This document shows, one piece after another, positions 33,301 through 41,130 of a stretch of 64,000 nucleotides of DNA (its first letter is position 1; every line of letters starts with the position of its first letter). This DNA comes from a virus: positions 1 to 64,000 of IMG/VR virus record IMGVR_UViG_3300027749_000112. The stretch is one strand, 5' to 3'. The notes beneath the pieces are model-generated. The model made no database searches. It saw only the letters and a list, made by a program, of their open reading frames with translations, and had not been told where the DNA came from. The position numbers were made by a program, and so were the translations under genes.

Positions 33301-33896
33301 AAAATACTGACCCTACAAAAGTATCGGCATCGCTGCCGATGTTCCCTGGATTTTACAACTCCATCCTCGATCACGCTATTGATTCCGAGATCGCGTCCGA
33401 GCAATGCGAAACTGGCGAGGAATATGACGCCATCATGGAGCGCTACGATATGGGCGATGCCATGAAAGCCATCTCGAAAGACTGGTCATGGGCCTACGCT
33501 CGCCGCACCGGCATCTCGATGGAGTTCGAGGAAGTCACAAGCCCAAAGGAATACAACTTCACGACCGACCGATGCTTTGTCCTGATTCCAGTCGATGAGA
33601 TCGAGCGCGTCGCCAAGGAGGTGGATGAGACCGTACTGAGAAAGGTGCTGAAGGACATGTTCACCTCTTACGATGGATTCATGTCGTTCTACTCAAATTC
33701 CTTGGAACATGAGGAGTGGCAAGCGCCCGTGAGTGAGTGGGATCACAACCAACTCCAAGCCCTGCTCTTAGCCCATCTATTGACGACCGATCCTGACATC
33801 ACGAGGGACGAACTAGAGATGGAAATGTACGAGGCTTCTTACGAGGGCGCCTATGCGGGATGGATCAAAGACCGCCCAGAAGTTTTAGCCGCCTAA
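33297..33896 (+). CDS. Conserved phage protein of unknown function (199 aa)
   Basis: It has the start pattern LPMFPGFYNSIL, the block Ser-Pro-Lys-Glu-Tyr-Asn-Phe-Thr-Thr-Asp-Arg (near residue 80) and an acidic C-terminus. These two blocks recur in unannotated phage and plasmid proteins that I recognise by pattern but cannot assign. No catalytic motif is seen. The gene overlaps its predecessor by 4 bp. Confidence 0.7.
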   Translation: MKNTDPTKVSASLPMFPGFYNSILDHAIDSEIASEQCETGEEYDAIMERYDMGDAMKAISKDWSWAYARRTGISMEFEEVTSPKEYNFTTDRCFVLIPVDEIERVAKEVDETVLRKVLKDMFTSYDGFMSFYSNSLEHEEWQAPVSEWDHNQLQALLLAHLLTTDPDITRDELEMEMYEASYEGAYAGWIKDRPEVLAA

Positions 33897-33916
33897 CACC
33901 CAACCCAATACCAACA

Positions 33917-34282
33917 ATGCAAACTGAAGCAACTAACGCGATCGTCACGGCGATCATCAATGCCCTAGCAGATGCGGTTTATATCCGTGTGGATGAGAAA
34001 CTGAAGCAAGCGGAGTCTGTCATGCCCGATCACTTGGACATGGAGAAGCTCATCCGCCGATTCGAGGATCTTGAGAGCAACCTCTCCGATGTTAAAGAGA
34101 AGGCCCAGGACGCTTACGATAAAGCCGATGAGTTGGACGGAAAGCTCGATGATGTCGATCTGTATGATCTGTCACGCATTGATGTTAGCGAGCTTGTGAC
34201 CGAGGAGGACATTCCCTCACTCGTCCGCGAGGCCCTCTGTTCCATCCTACCCACCTTAGTGATCCAAGAGAAGAAGCACTAA
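33917..34282 (+). CDS. Acidic coiled-coil protein (121 aa)
   Basis: ATG 33917, behind the leader CCAACAATG, avoids overlap with the preceding gene; an earlier in-frame start at 33860 would not. The protein is acidic, with a coiled coil at about 35-85 (Asp-Leu-Glu-Ser-Asn-Leu-Ser-Asp-Val-Lys). It may dimerise. Function unknown. Confidence 0.65.
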   Translation: MQTEATNAIVTAIINALADAVYIRVDEKLKQAESVMPDHLDMEKLIRRFEDLESNLSDVKEKAQDAYDKADELDGKLDDVDLYDLSRIDVSELVTEEDIPSLVREALCSILPTLVIQEKKH

Positions 34283-34294
34283 CCGATTCATTTT

Positions 34295-34555
34295 ATGACT
34301 ACTACTGCACTTAATGAGGAGGATCAGGAGACTGATCGGCCAACCAACACCTCGTTTGTGAATGACTTCATGAACTGGGGATCACCAATGAACCAAGTCT
34401 GGCTCATGGAGGCCTGCCATCGCTATGCCGCACAGCTCGTCGATAACAAAGAGCAAGTTCTGAAAGACATGGAAGGCGCATTCATCAGCGGCCCAGCTTG
34501 GGTGGCGTGCGCCGAGAAGTGGCAGAAAGATCACAAGGAGACATTTGAATCATGA
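34295..34555 (+). CDS. Hypothetical protein (86 aa)
   Basis: A helical protein with an Asn-Trp-Gly-Ser-Pro-Met-Asn-Gln core and Gly-Pro-Ala-Trp-Val. It starts 12 bp after the preceding gene behind an AT-rich leader and overlaps the next by 4 bp. No family recognised. Confidence 0.6.
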   Translation: MTTTALNEEDQETDRPTNTSFVNDFMNWGSPMNQVWLMEACHRYAAQLVDNKEQVLKDMEGAFISGPAWVACAEKWQKDHKETFES

Positions 34556-35118
34556 GCATCATTGTAGAAACCGAAGTCTTTGATCTCGCGGAGCTAAAAG
34601 AGAAGCATCCTGAAGGATACGAGAGGGCTTTCGAGGATTATCAAAAAAAGACATGGGAATGGGAGACTCCATGTATTGAAGAAACCTTCAAGAGTATTGA
34701 GTCCGTTATCGAGGCGTCTGGATTTTCCATGAGAAATTGGAGTCTTGGTAACAGCAGTAATCGAAGCCAAGACATATCGCTCCGAGAAAATTATTATCTC
34801 GACGATCTGGCCGGCCATAAGGCGCTGGCACACTTTCTAAAGGTGCTCATCAAGCATGGGTACGAACGCCCTAAGCACTTCAAAGAAATGCAGTTCCCAG
34901 GCGTCTGCGGATTTACCGGCTACTGCTTTGACGATGATTGTGCCGAGGCCGTCTGGAAGGATCTCTTGTCGGGATCTTCCCTGAGAGAAGCCCTTTCGGG
35001 TCTCGATTTTGTATATGCCAAGCAGATGGATGCTGAAGAGGAATATCAGCGCAGTGAGGAGTCCTTCGAGTGCTGGGCTGACGGAATGACCTTCACTGCC
35101 GAGGGAGAAGAATTTTAA
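34552..35118 (+). CDS. Hypothetical protein (188 aa)
   Basis: It is a soluble acidic protein. Its middle third has aromatic and Cys residues (Val-Cys-Gly-Phe-Thr-Gly-Tyr-Cys-Phe-Asp-Asp-Asp-Cys). The first 40 residues are helical and charged. The Gly-Phe-Thr-Gly-Tyr-Cys-Phe-Asp-Asp pattern occurs in small phage early proteins of unknown function. Coupled to the upstream gene by 4 bp overlap. Confidence 0.65.
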   Translation: MSIIVETEVFDLAELKEKHPEGYERAFEDYQKKTWEWETPCIEETFKSIESVIEASGFSMRNWSLGNSSNRSQDISLRENYYLDDLAGHKALAHFLKVLIKHGYERPKHFKEMQFPGVCGFTGYCFDDDCAEAVWKDLLSGSSLREALSGLDFVYAKQMDAEEEYQRSEESFECWADGMTFTAEGEEF

Positions 35119-35128
35119 CCAACCAATT

Positions 35129-35233
35129 ATGAGCGACCCACTATCAGAAGATCCAGAGGACGGCCCTGAGCCGCAAGATAATCAAGTGTGGATCTCCGCT
35201 TGCGACCTAAACGCCAATTACTCGAACGAATAA
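35129..35233 (+). CDS. Tiny acidic protein (34 aa)
   Basis: The ATG follows the leader AACCAACCAATTATG, almost identical to that of the next gene, and the stop lies 10 bp before the next ATG. It is rich in Asp, Glu and Pro. The position in the operon and the repeated leader argue that it is real. Confidence 0.5.
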   Translation: MSDPLSEDPEDGPEPQDNQVWISACDLNANYSNE

Positions 35234-35243
35234 CCAACCAATT

Positions 35244-35612
35244 ATGACAACACTGACCGACAACGAAACACTCGACCGACATATCAACCAGGCCGGCATC
35301 ACGACCGGCCCCGCCAAGCTGGATCTCATCCGCAAGGCTTGCGAGCTGCGAGGCCTTCCGCTCTTCAAGGACGATGGGAGTAGCAGCCCTGTTGCCAAGG
35401 TGAAGCTCTTCGATCCCACGGGATCGTGGACATGGTATCTCTCCGAGTGGGATGGAAAGAACGAAGCCTTCGGCCTTGTCGACGGATTCGAGAAGGAACT
35501 CGGATACATCGACCTTCAGGAACTCTCCGAGCTCAGGGGAAAGCTAGGTATCGGCATTGAAGTCGATGTCTGGTGGACGCCCGAGGCATTGGAGGAACTA
35601 CAGAAATCATGA
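35244..35612 (+). CDS. DUF2958 family protein (122 aa)
   Basis: The pattern Lys-Leu-Phe-Asp-Pro-Thr-Gly-Ser-Trp-Thr-Trp-Tyr, followed by Phe-Gly-Leu-Val-Asp-Gly, then Glu-Leu-Gly-Tyr-Ile and Trp-Trp-Thr-Pro, is that of DUF2958. This family is common on plasmids and phages, often next to antirestriction genes. Its biochemical role is unknown. Leader AACCAACCAATTATG, no Shine-Dalgarno. Confidence 0.85.
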   Translation: MTTLTDNETLDRHINQAGITTGPAKLDLIRKACELRGLPLFKDDGSSSPVAKVKLFDPTGSWTWYLSEWDGKNEAFGLVDGFEKELGYIDLQELSELRGKLGIGIEVDVWWTPEALEELQKS

Positions 35613-36010
35613 GCAATCCATTCACTCTCTGGCAAGAAACCGACGATCATATCGATTATGAGGCCGCCCTGGAGTTGCCGGCCCTGCCTAATGGTCAGGA
35701 GTGTTCGGTAGTTGTTCGCCTCACGCTAAATAAATCCAGTAACGAGGCCTACACGAGCGTCACTTACGAAACCGAGGGTGCGCACATGAGAATCAGCGAT
35801 GACTCATTTCCTGAAGATACCTTCCGAAGCATCGTCGGCATGGAACCGACACGAGAGCGAAAACTGGAAATCCAAAAAGCTGAGTTGCTAGAAGCACTGC
35901 AGGACTGCTTGGCCCTAATAGTAAACGGCCCCGAGGGATCTCAAGATTATCAAGAACGAGTCGAATCACAGGCTCGTGCCGCAATTGCCAAGGCAACAAC
36001 CAACTCCTAA
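35609..36010 (+). CDS. Hypothetical protein with AIAKAT tail (133 aa)
   Basis: ATG 35609 overlaps the preceding stop (ATGA). The N-terminal part is beta-rich. The C-terminal 45 residues (Leu-Leu-Glu-Ala-Leu-Gln then Ala-Ala-Ile-Ala-Lys-Ala-Thr) resemble the end of the HTPGPW proteins at 36016 and 39996. This suggests a shared helical module moved between genes. Function unknown. Confidence 0.65.
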   Translation: MSNPFTLWQETDDHIDYEAALELPALPNGQECSVVVRLTLNKSSNEAYTSVTYETEGAHMRISDDSFPEDTFRSIVGMEPTRERKLEIQKAELLEALQDCLALIVNGPEGSQDYQERVESQARAAIAKATTNS

Positions 36011-36015
36011 CACCT

Positions 36016-36330
36016 ATGCCCACACAACACACACCTGGCCCTTGGAAAGTGGCCGAGGCATTCATCAACAATCAACCCAACCGCCTCTTTGTTAGCGAGG
36101 GGAAGTGGGGCGGCAAGAACATTGCGGATTTAGGAGAGGCAGACGAAGCGAACAATGCAAACGCACGACTCATCGCCGCCGCACCCGAACTGCTGGCCGC
36201 TTTGCAGTCCCTCATCCAGTACCTCCCCGAAGAGGACATTTACTATGAGGATGCGTCTTCGTATCGGCAGATTCAACGAGCCGTCGAAAGAGCCGAGGCC
36301 GCAATCGCCAGGGCAACCCAGCAACCCTGA
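36016..36330 (+). CDS. HTPGPW/NARLIAAAPELL family protein (104 aa)
   Basis: Starts with His-Thr-Pro-Gly-Pro-Trp, has ANARLIAAAPELLAAL near residue 48 and ends Ala-Ile-Ala-Arg-Ala-Thr-Gln-Gln-Pro. This is a very widespread phage family with no established function. A paralogue lies at 39996-40310. The leader is CCTAACACCTATG. Confidence 0.85.
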   Translation: MPTQHTPGPWKVAEAFINNQPNRLFVSEGKWGGKNIADLGEADEANNANARLIAAAPELLAALQSLIQYLPEEDIYYEDASSYRQIQRAVERAEAAIARATQQP

Positions 36331-36338
36331 ACACCTAT

Positions 36339-36692
36339 ATGAACGAAAAGACTTACACCCAAGAAGAAGCCGAGGAGATGGACGAGCTTATCCATATACT
36401 CAGGCCAGCTCACATGAGGGCTATAGAGTGGATGGATCAGAATCAGGCTCGCACCTACCGCCTCATCCATTGCGTTGAGACAATGATGGAAGCTGGAGAA
36501 GACAACGCTCTTTGGGCTTATCACAGAGACCAGACCCGCAAAGCCATCGCGGAGATGCTGAAGGACGACATGAACGATGCCGAAGGACGGCGTGTGATCG
36601 CCAAGGCAACTCAACAACCCGACGAAAAGTTAATCGACTCGGGTTTCTGCCCTGCTGATCCGTACAAGGTCAAAGCAACCCAACAACCCTGA
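36339..36692 (+). CDS. Hypothetical protein with doubled KATQQP (117 aa)
   Basis: An acidic helical body (Glu-Glu-Met-Asp-Glu-Leu-Ile) is followed by Val-Ile-Ala-Lys-Ala-Thr-Gln-Gln-Pro and, 24 residues later, a second Lys-Ala-Thr-Gln-Gln-Pro at the very end. The same peptide ends the preceding gene. The DNA GCAACCCAACAACCCTGAAC is thus repeated at gene ends here. Function unknown. Confidence 0.65.
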   Translation: MNEKTYTQEEAEEMDELIHILRPAHMRAIEWMDQNQARTYRLIHCVETMMEAGEDNALWAYHRDQTRKAIAEMLKDDMNDAEGRRVIAKATQQPDEKLIDSGFCPADPYKVKATQQP

Positions 36693-36696
36693 ACCT

Positions 36697-36918
36697 ATGA
36701 GCAAACGCAAACCACTAACAGCAGATAGACTTATTAAGAATCTGCAGAATATCTGCGATGCACAAAATGTAGATCCTAAGAAGGTAATTATTATGTATCG
36801 CCGCACTATGGATAGCGATCCCATGCCCGTGACATTCGCTGGCGAGGATCTCTTCGACTCAGAGACCAACAGCGTCCTGGAGAGCATCATCCTCTGCAAT
36901 GACCCAAGGGAACCCTGA
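36697..36918 (+). CDS. Hypothetical protein (73 aa)
   Basis: A small alpha/beta protein with a basic start (Ser-Lys-Arg-Lys-Pro-Leu), Lys-Lys-Val-Ile-Ile-Met-Tyr-Arg-Arg and an acidic end. It lies 4 bp after the previous gene behind CCCTGAACCTATG. Family unknown. Confidence 0.6.
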   Translation: MSKRKPLTADRLIKNLQNICDAQNVDPKKVIIMYRRTMDSDPMPVTFAGEDLFDSETNSVLESIILCNDPREP

Positions 36919-36922
36919 ACCC

Positions 36923-37081
36923 ATGAACCCAACCGAACTTAATACCCTCCTGCGACCTTACATCCAGCGCCAACAAGCGCGGAAGGATCGGGAGCGTGAA
37001 TTCTTAATCGCCTCCGCCCTTGTCCTGGCCCTTCTGACCGCAGCCTTCTCCCTTACCTTCGCCTTCGCACTCAACCATTAA
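36923..37081 (+). CDS. Small membrane protein (52 aa)
   Basis: ATG 36923 (Met-Asn-Pro-Thr-Glu-Leu) is preferred to an overlapping upstream ATG. A basic helix (Arg-Gln-Gln-Ala-Arg-Lys-Asp-Arg-Glu-Arg-Glu) precedes one long hydrophobic segment to the C-terminus, giving an N-in single-span topology. It may anchor a partner; function unknown. Confidence 0.6.
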   Translation: MNPTELNTLLRPYIQRQQARKDREREFLIASALVLALLTAAFSLTFAFALNH

Positions 37082-37087
37082 GATGTC

Positions 37088-37282
37088 ATGAAACGATCCA
37101 ACCGAAGGTTAATTAACCGGCTGAATAAAGCCGCTCGTTACCGAAGGTGGGACGAACTGGCAACCGCAAACAAAACCCGTTGCAGGGTGTGGATTGCAAA
37201 ACTCAATAACCACTGGGTTATTGGAAGCAAGGCACGGGAAGATGAATCGCAAACCACAAATCAATTAAAATTGAAACTATGA
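37088..37282 (+). CDS. Small basic protein (64 aa)
   Basis: It is strongly basic, with Arg/Lys-rich helix RRLINRLNKAARYRR near the N-terminus, suited to nucleic-acid binding. It overlaps the next start by 4 bp. Family unknown. Confidence 0.6.
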   Translation: MKRSNRRLINRLNKAARYRRWDELATANKTRCRVWIAKLNNHWVIGSKAREDESQTTNQLKLKL

Positions 37283-37749
37283 AGACCTATACATCCAAAG
37301 CAGGGGGCAAGCTCCTGTACTCCCATCCATCCGACGAGCGCCGTGATGCCTGCGGGCGCGTTCATCTTTTTAGCGGATACGCCGAAGTGTATCTGACCCA
37401 GGATGAGCTGGAGGCATTTGAAGAGCAGTCCGGCATCCAGATTGATTCTGACCAACTGCCATCCAGCCGCATCCAGCAAATCGTTCAATACTTGCACGAG
37501 AACGATCTACTGGAGGGGGATCCTATAGCCTACCCTTCAGATCACCCCGAATACATCGGGGACATTATTACTGACGCCTTGTTGCGCTCCGCTATGAAGC
37601 ACGGCCTCGGCACGACCTACGAGATGTTGCGCTCTGCTGTGCGCGCCTTTGCGGCTGAATACGACAAGACCAAAGAGGAGATCGACGCCCTTCCTGAGCC
37701 AAACCAAGAGATTCTCAACGCAATCATCACAACACTTTGCCGCGAATAA
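37279..37749 (+). CDS. Hypothetical protein (156 aa)
   Basis: The first half contains a Leu-Thr-Gln-Asp-Glu-Leu-Glu-Ala-Phe helix. The second half (Asp-Ala-Leu-Leu-Arg-Ser-Ala onward) is helical and acidic. There is no membrane segment. Coupled to the upstream gene by 4 bp. Function unknown. Confidence 0.65.
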   Translation: MKTYTSKAGGKLLYSHPSDERRDACGRVHLFSGYAEVYLTQDELEAFEEQSGIQIDSDQLPSSRIQQIVQYLHENDLLEGDPIAYPSDHPEYIGDIITDALLRSAMKHGLGTTYEMLRSAVRAFAAEYDKTKEEIDALPEPNQEILNAIITTLCRE

Positions 37750-37767
37750 CCCAACCAACCCGACGCA

Positions 37768-38031
37768 ATGAAGAACCGAACCACCACCACCCACCAGGAA
37801 GGTAGCCATGAGATTAACATCTCAAGGACTGACGGCGTACCCTACGCCTTCGAGATTTATCACAAGGACACTACCAATGACGCCGGCTATCACGCCGAAG
37901 GCTGCCTTGAAGTCATTGAGGGGAAACTTGAGGACTACGACGGCGTGTATTGCCTCCCCAATGCTGTCGCCAAGATCCTGCGCGCCGAAGGGATCTTTGT
38001 GTCGGACGACTGCCTCTCAATCACCCATTAA
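37768..38031 (+). CDS. Hypothetical protein (87 aa)
   Basis: A small protein with beta strands in the first 45 residues and Tyr-Asp-Gly-Val-Tyr-Cys-Leu-Pro-Asn-Ala-Val followed by a helix. The leader CCAACCAACCCGACGCAATG is A/C-rich without Shine-Dalgarno. Family unknown. Confidence 0.6.
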   Translation: MKNRTTTTHQEGSHEINISRTDGVPYAFEIYHKDTTNDAGYHAEGCLEVIEGKLEDYDGVYCLPNAVAKILRAEGIFVSDDCLSITH

Positions 38032-38034
38032 ATC

Positions 38035-38493
38035 ATGACCACCAAAACCCTCTCCTTTCAGTCACCCCCAAATCGTGCCATGGTGAAAGCCATGAATACG
38101 ATCAGCCACATCTCAGCCTATAGACTGCCATACGACCGGTCATTCTGGTGCTTTGATGACGCCCGATTCGGGCTCAAGGAGGAATTGTTTCTCAATGGCG
38201 CCTCTGACTTTATCTCGCGTATCGTCGGGGATTCCTGCGAAAAGGCCGGCCTTATCTTTTCCACAAAGCCATTCCCAGGTCAGAATGCCGTCTTGATTTC
38301 AGAGTGGTCTGGCATCCTCCCTGACGAAAAAGGATGCGCTTATCACGGGATGTATCCAACCGAGCAGCCAGGAGACCCTTATCTTCCTAGTACCGTGGAT
38401 GAGGAGCTATGGCTATGCCCTGCCATGTGCCATTACTTCGGCACTGATAAGGCGCCCGACCGGATCTACGCCAAGATCACTCCTGCTTCTTAG
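38035..38493 (+). CDS. Hypothetical conserved phage protein (152 aa)
   Basis: It has a pattern Phe-Trp-Cys-Phe-Asp-Asp-Ala-Arg-Phe-Gly-Leu-Lys-Glu-Glu-Leu-Phe and later Trp-Leu-Cys-Pro-Ala-Met, known to me from uncharacterised phage proteins (possibly DUF6717). No catalytic motif is certain. Its last 17 bp overlap the end of a gene on the opposite strand. Confidence 0.65.
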   Translation: MTTKTLSFQSPPNRAMVKAMNTISHISAYRLPYDRSFWCFDDARFGLKEELFLNGASDFISRIVGDSCEKAGLIFSTKPFPGQNAVLISEWSGILPDEKGCAYHGMYPTEQPGDPYLPSTVDEELWLCPAMCHYFGTDKAPDRIYAKITPAS

Positions 38494-39034
38494 GCGGCAA
38501 GAGGAGGTGTTGTCCGAAAGCACCACCAGACCGATAGCGAAAACCGCTCTTGGCTGCACCCTTGATGTAGTGCTGATTGAGTTTTTCAACATCTACAATT
38601 CCTGGCTCACCTTCAGAGGCCATCGGTAGTGGGTCATACTTGAGTCGCGTCTTATTCTTTGCGTGATGACGCATTAGAAAATCCGAAAGGTTAGAGGCGC
38701 TCTTGCCTCCAGTGAATGTCCCCCGAAGGGCAGGTCGATCCTCGAATGGAAGCTCTTCAAACCCGGGTTTCTTTATTGGGACGTGGATCATTCCGATCTC
38801 CGTATATGGCTTTCTCCGTTGTCCATGATAACTGCGTTTAGGATCTACTTTGTTGTAGTTCGTCCACGTCCCAAGTTTTGGATCTTTCACAACCGTCGTC
38901 ATCTTAACTCCCTGTGCTGCCGCTCCATCCTTCAAATGTTCCCCTGTGGCAACGATAAATTTGTAGCCATTTGCAAGCGTTCCGCCTTTCAACGCAAACT
39001 CTACACATCTCTCCAATCGCTCCATGAAATCCAT
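38477..39034 (-). CDS. Antisense-oriented orphan gene (185 aa)
   Basis: This is the only minus-strand gene in the plus-strand block. ATG 39034 (Met-Asp-Phe-Met-Glu-Arg) is chosen; longer forms add only four residues. The protein is basic, with Gly-Thr-Phe-Thr-Gly-Gly-Lys-Ser (resembling but not matching a P-loop) and a Leu-Leu-Leu-Pro-Pro-Lys-Lys end. It converges with the preceding gene (17-bp overlap) and diverges from the next, 24 bp away. Separate control is likely, as in inserted moron genes. Family unknown. Confidence 0.6.
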   Translation of the reverse strand: MDFMERLERCVEFALKGGTLANGYKFIVATGEHLKDGAAAQGVKMTTVVKDPKLGTWTNYNKVDPKRSYHGQRRKPYTEIGMIHVPIKKPGFEELPFEDRPALRGTFTGGKSASNLSDFLMRHHAKNKTRLKYDPLPMASEGEPGIVDVEKLNQHYIKGAAKSGFRYRSGGAFGQHLLLPPKKQE

Positions 39035-39058
39035 ACTAACTACCAACAGGTCAACTTT

Positions 39059-39274
39059 ATGACGACAGACACACCACCGAAAAAGATCCGCATCTGCGGG
39101 ATCACCAACACTGCCGGCATCAAAAAATACGCCTTTGATGTCCTAGCTGATAAAGGGCGTCTCCAATTCACGCAAGTGAGCAAGGAGTTTACCGACCGAG
39201 CCGAGGCGCATCTGCGCTCCTGGATCCGCAATGAGCTTCACATGCACCCAGCAATGGGGAAGACAATCCGATGA
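39059..39274 (+). CDS. Hypothetical protein (71 aa)
   Basis: ATG 39059 (Met-Thr-Thr-Asp-Thr-Pro-Pro) is the realistic start; the long frame upstream is antisense to the minus-strand gene. The protein is basic and alpha/beta, with a C-terminal helix. It overlaps the next start by 4 bp. Family unknown. Confidence 0.6.
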   Translation: MTTDTPPKKIRICGITNTAGIKKYAFDVLADKGRLQFTQVSKEFTDRAEAHLRSWIRNELHMHPAMGKTIR

Positions 39275-39474
39275 GCCTATCCATTCCACAGATTATTGAA
39301 TGCGCGTCTTTACGGGGATTCTCACTAGGAGCCGACGACGCCATGGACATTATCCAGTTTGCTAAGGCCGGCGAATCGGCTGAAAGCGCAACGTGCGAGT
39401 GGCTTTTGATTAACGAAACCTGTGACCCCAACTTAGAAGTGAAGTTCGGATTGCCAGCCAGTACATTTGCATGA
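39271..39474 (+). CDS. Hypothetical protein (67 aa)
   Basis: A short helical protein with Ala-Ser-Leu-Arg-Gly-Phe-Ser-Leu-Gly-Ala-Asp-Asp-Ala and one Cys-Glu-Trp. Coupled on both sides by 4 bp overlaps. No family recognised. Confidence 0.6.
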   Translation: MSLSIPQIIECASLRGFSLGADDAMDIIQFAKAGESAESATCEWLLINETCDPNLEVKFGLPASTFA

Positions 39475-39764
39475 GCTTTCAACCCACCAACGACATCAGG
39501 CTCACCGCCTCCGAATTCAACAAGCGCAACGGATGGGACATAAATGCAGCCATCGAGCTTGCCCAGGAAGTCCTCACCGATACCAACGCTCATCAGGAGC
39601 GCCGGTATCTGGATAATGGCGAGGAGATGTGGGCTGTCCTCATGAAGGTCTATGAGGATATGTGCCCCTACGAAGCACGGGATCAGGATGAAGAGGAAAT
39701 ATACGATCGCGTCGCTGATGTGATTCGCAAAGTTAAACCCAATTATGATGAGCCAGATTTATGA
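39471..39764 (+). CDS. Hypothetical acidic protein (97 aa)
   Basis: An acidic helical protein with Phe-Asn-Lys-Arg-Asn-Gly-Trp-Asp near the start and Asp-Gln-Asp-Glu-Glu-Glu in the second half. Overlaps the next frame by about 20 bp, unusual in this otherwise exact operon and so a sign that the next gene may start later. Family unknown. Confidence 0.55.
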   Translation: MSFQPTNDIRLTASEFNKRNGWDINAAIELAQEVLTDTNAHQERRYLDNGEEMWAVLMKVYEDMCPYEARDQDEEEIYDRVADVIRKVKPNYDEPDL

Positions 39765-39999
39765 GTACGCAACCCCACACCACAATCCGATGAGCCCTCA
39801 AGACAAGAAGCACTACGAGAAGAACTTCAAGCGCATGCACACGCGCGAGCATGAACAATGCAAAGACGAATTGTTCAGGACGATCGGCCTCTTCTACGGA
39901 ACCATCCGTGGAATGAAGGCGGATATTCATGATCCCGACATGGTTCAGGATCTTGAGAGTGCAGTGGAAGAATTAGATTTAACTTATTCCAAGTTATGA
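39745..39999 (+). CDS. Hypothetical protein (84 aa)
   Basis: Three in-frame ATGs (39745, 39748, 39790) are possible; the last removes the overlap with the preceding gene. The protein is His/Lys-rich in the first half (Lys-Lys-His-Tyr-Glu-Lys-Asn-Phe) and acidic at the end. Overlaps the next gene by 4 bp. Family unknown. Confidence 0.55.
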   Translation: MMSQIYEYATPHHNPMSPQDKKHYEKNFKRMHTREHEQCKDELFRTIGLFYGTIRGMKADIHDPDMVQDLESAVEELDLTYSKL

Positions 40000-40310
40000 A
40001 AGCAACTCACACGCCTGGCCCTTGGGGAGTCCTAGACGAACCTGGACACCCGCCACTCATCACCGCTTGGAATGATGCGGATGGCAGCACCGACGACATT
40101 GCAGAAGTTTTTGAGGAAACTACTCAGTCCTTTGCAAACGCTCGACTCATCGCCGCCGCACCCGAACTGCTGGCTGCGTTAAGGGGTGCTCGTGATTTCA
40201 TTCTCGGCTTCCGTGAAGACGAGGCTCCAGCCGGACTTCTTGACGAAGTTAAATCCGCCATTGCCAAAGCAACGCGAGCTGACCCCTTTTTAACCCCCAA
40301 AGAATCCTAA
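39996..40310 (+). CDS. HTPGPW/NARLIAAAPELL family protein, second copy (104 aa)
   Basis: It shares His-Thr-Pro-Gly-Pro-Trp at the start and ANARLIAAAPELLAAL in the centre with the gene at 36016, and ends with a related Ala-Ile-Ala-Lys-Ala-Thr stretch. The central residues between differ strongly. A duplicated gene with divergent middle suggests two related roles. No function is established for the family. Confidence 0.85.
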   Translation: MKATHTPGPWGVLDEPGHPPLITAWNDADGSTDDIAEVFEETTQSFANARLIAAAPELLAALRGARDFILGFREDEAPAGLLDEVKSAIAKATRADPFLTPKES

Positions 40311-40332
40311 GACAAAAACCAAGAAATAATTT

Positions 40333-40734
40333 ATGAAAACAACAACTAAACCCAAGTATCGCTGGAAACTAGCCTTCGGAAACCCCGACAAGGATCACTC
40401 TTACTGGCTTGACCAGGACAGCGGACGCATCTCCCTCAAGGATGAGTCCGGAGACCTGCCACACCAGGCCGACGATGGAGTTCTATGGTTAGACAAGAAC
40501 AGGTCTCTGGTCGCCCATCGGCATGACGGGAAAACCTATGTCTCTATCCCGCTTACGAGTGAGAAGAATAACGAGGAGACCAGCTCAATCACCAGCGTCT
40601 CTAAGGCTATCCGCCTAGCCGAACGCTTCCACATGAAGCTCGTCTTCAAGGATGTGTTTGCGATGGAGCTGAAGGCCCATCCACTGATAAGCGCCGCCCG
40701 CAAGGGCGAGGACTTAGTAATCTCGTTCTCCTGA
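40333..40734 (+). CDS. Hypothetical protein (133 aa)
   Basis: The first 75 residues are beta-rich (Ser-Tyr-Trp-Leu-Asp-Gln-Asp-Ser-Gly-Arg), the rest holds a long helix (Lys-Ala-Ile-Arg-Leu-Ala-Glu-Arg-Phe) and a strand end. It follows a 22-bp gap with AAATAATTTATG and no Shine-Dalgarno. Family unknown. Confidence 0.6.
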   Translation: MKTTTKPKYRWKLAFGNPDKDHSYWLDQDSGRISLKDESGDLPHQADDGVLWLDKNRSLVAHRHDGKTYVSIPLTSEKNNEETSSITSVSKAIRLAERFHMKLVFKDVFAMELKAHPLISAARKGEDLVISFS

Positions 40735-40747
40735 TCCCAACAACACT

Positions 40748-41062
40748 ATGCCACTAACAACCGAAGACCTAGCCAACCGAGTAAACATCGACGACTGGGA
40801 GCCGAATCTCGACCCGTCTGAGTACGCAGATGAGGCGCGAAGGTACGATACCTACGGCACAGACCTTGCCGAAGTTCAAGCCGCCGACCCGAAACACGTC
40901 TGGACGTGTATCTCCTGCGATACCTGCGACCGATGCGACGAGGCGCTGCAGCCCGACTGTGACTGCACCCCGCTCCGAATTGTGGCGGGACTTCACTACG
41001 TCAATCGTGAGTATTACATCATCACCAAGAAGCCCTGGGTCACTGGGCATGAGTGGGAGTAA
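40748..41062 (+). CDS. Cysteine-rich small protein (104 aa)
   Basis: Between residues 53 and 76 lie Cys-x-x-Cys-Asp-x-Cys-x-x-Cys, then Cys-Asp-Cys, a likely zinc-binding cluster. The flanks are acidic. Leader CCCAACAACACTATG. It may be a regulator or adaptor. Family not recognised. Confidence 0.65.
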   Translation: MPLTTEDLANRVNIDDWEPNLDPSEYADEARRYDTYGTDLAEVQAADPKHVWTCISCDTCDRCDEALQPDCDCTPLRIVAGLHYVNREYYIITKKPWVTGHEWE

Positions 41063-41130
41063 CCCTAGTATTTATGACCCGAAAACAAACCCCAGTAATG
41101 CCTCGCATTCACCTACAAAACCAACCAACA

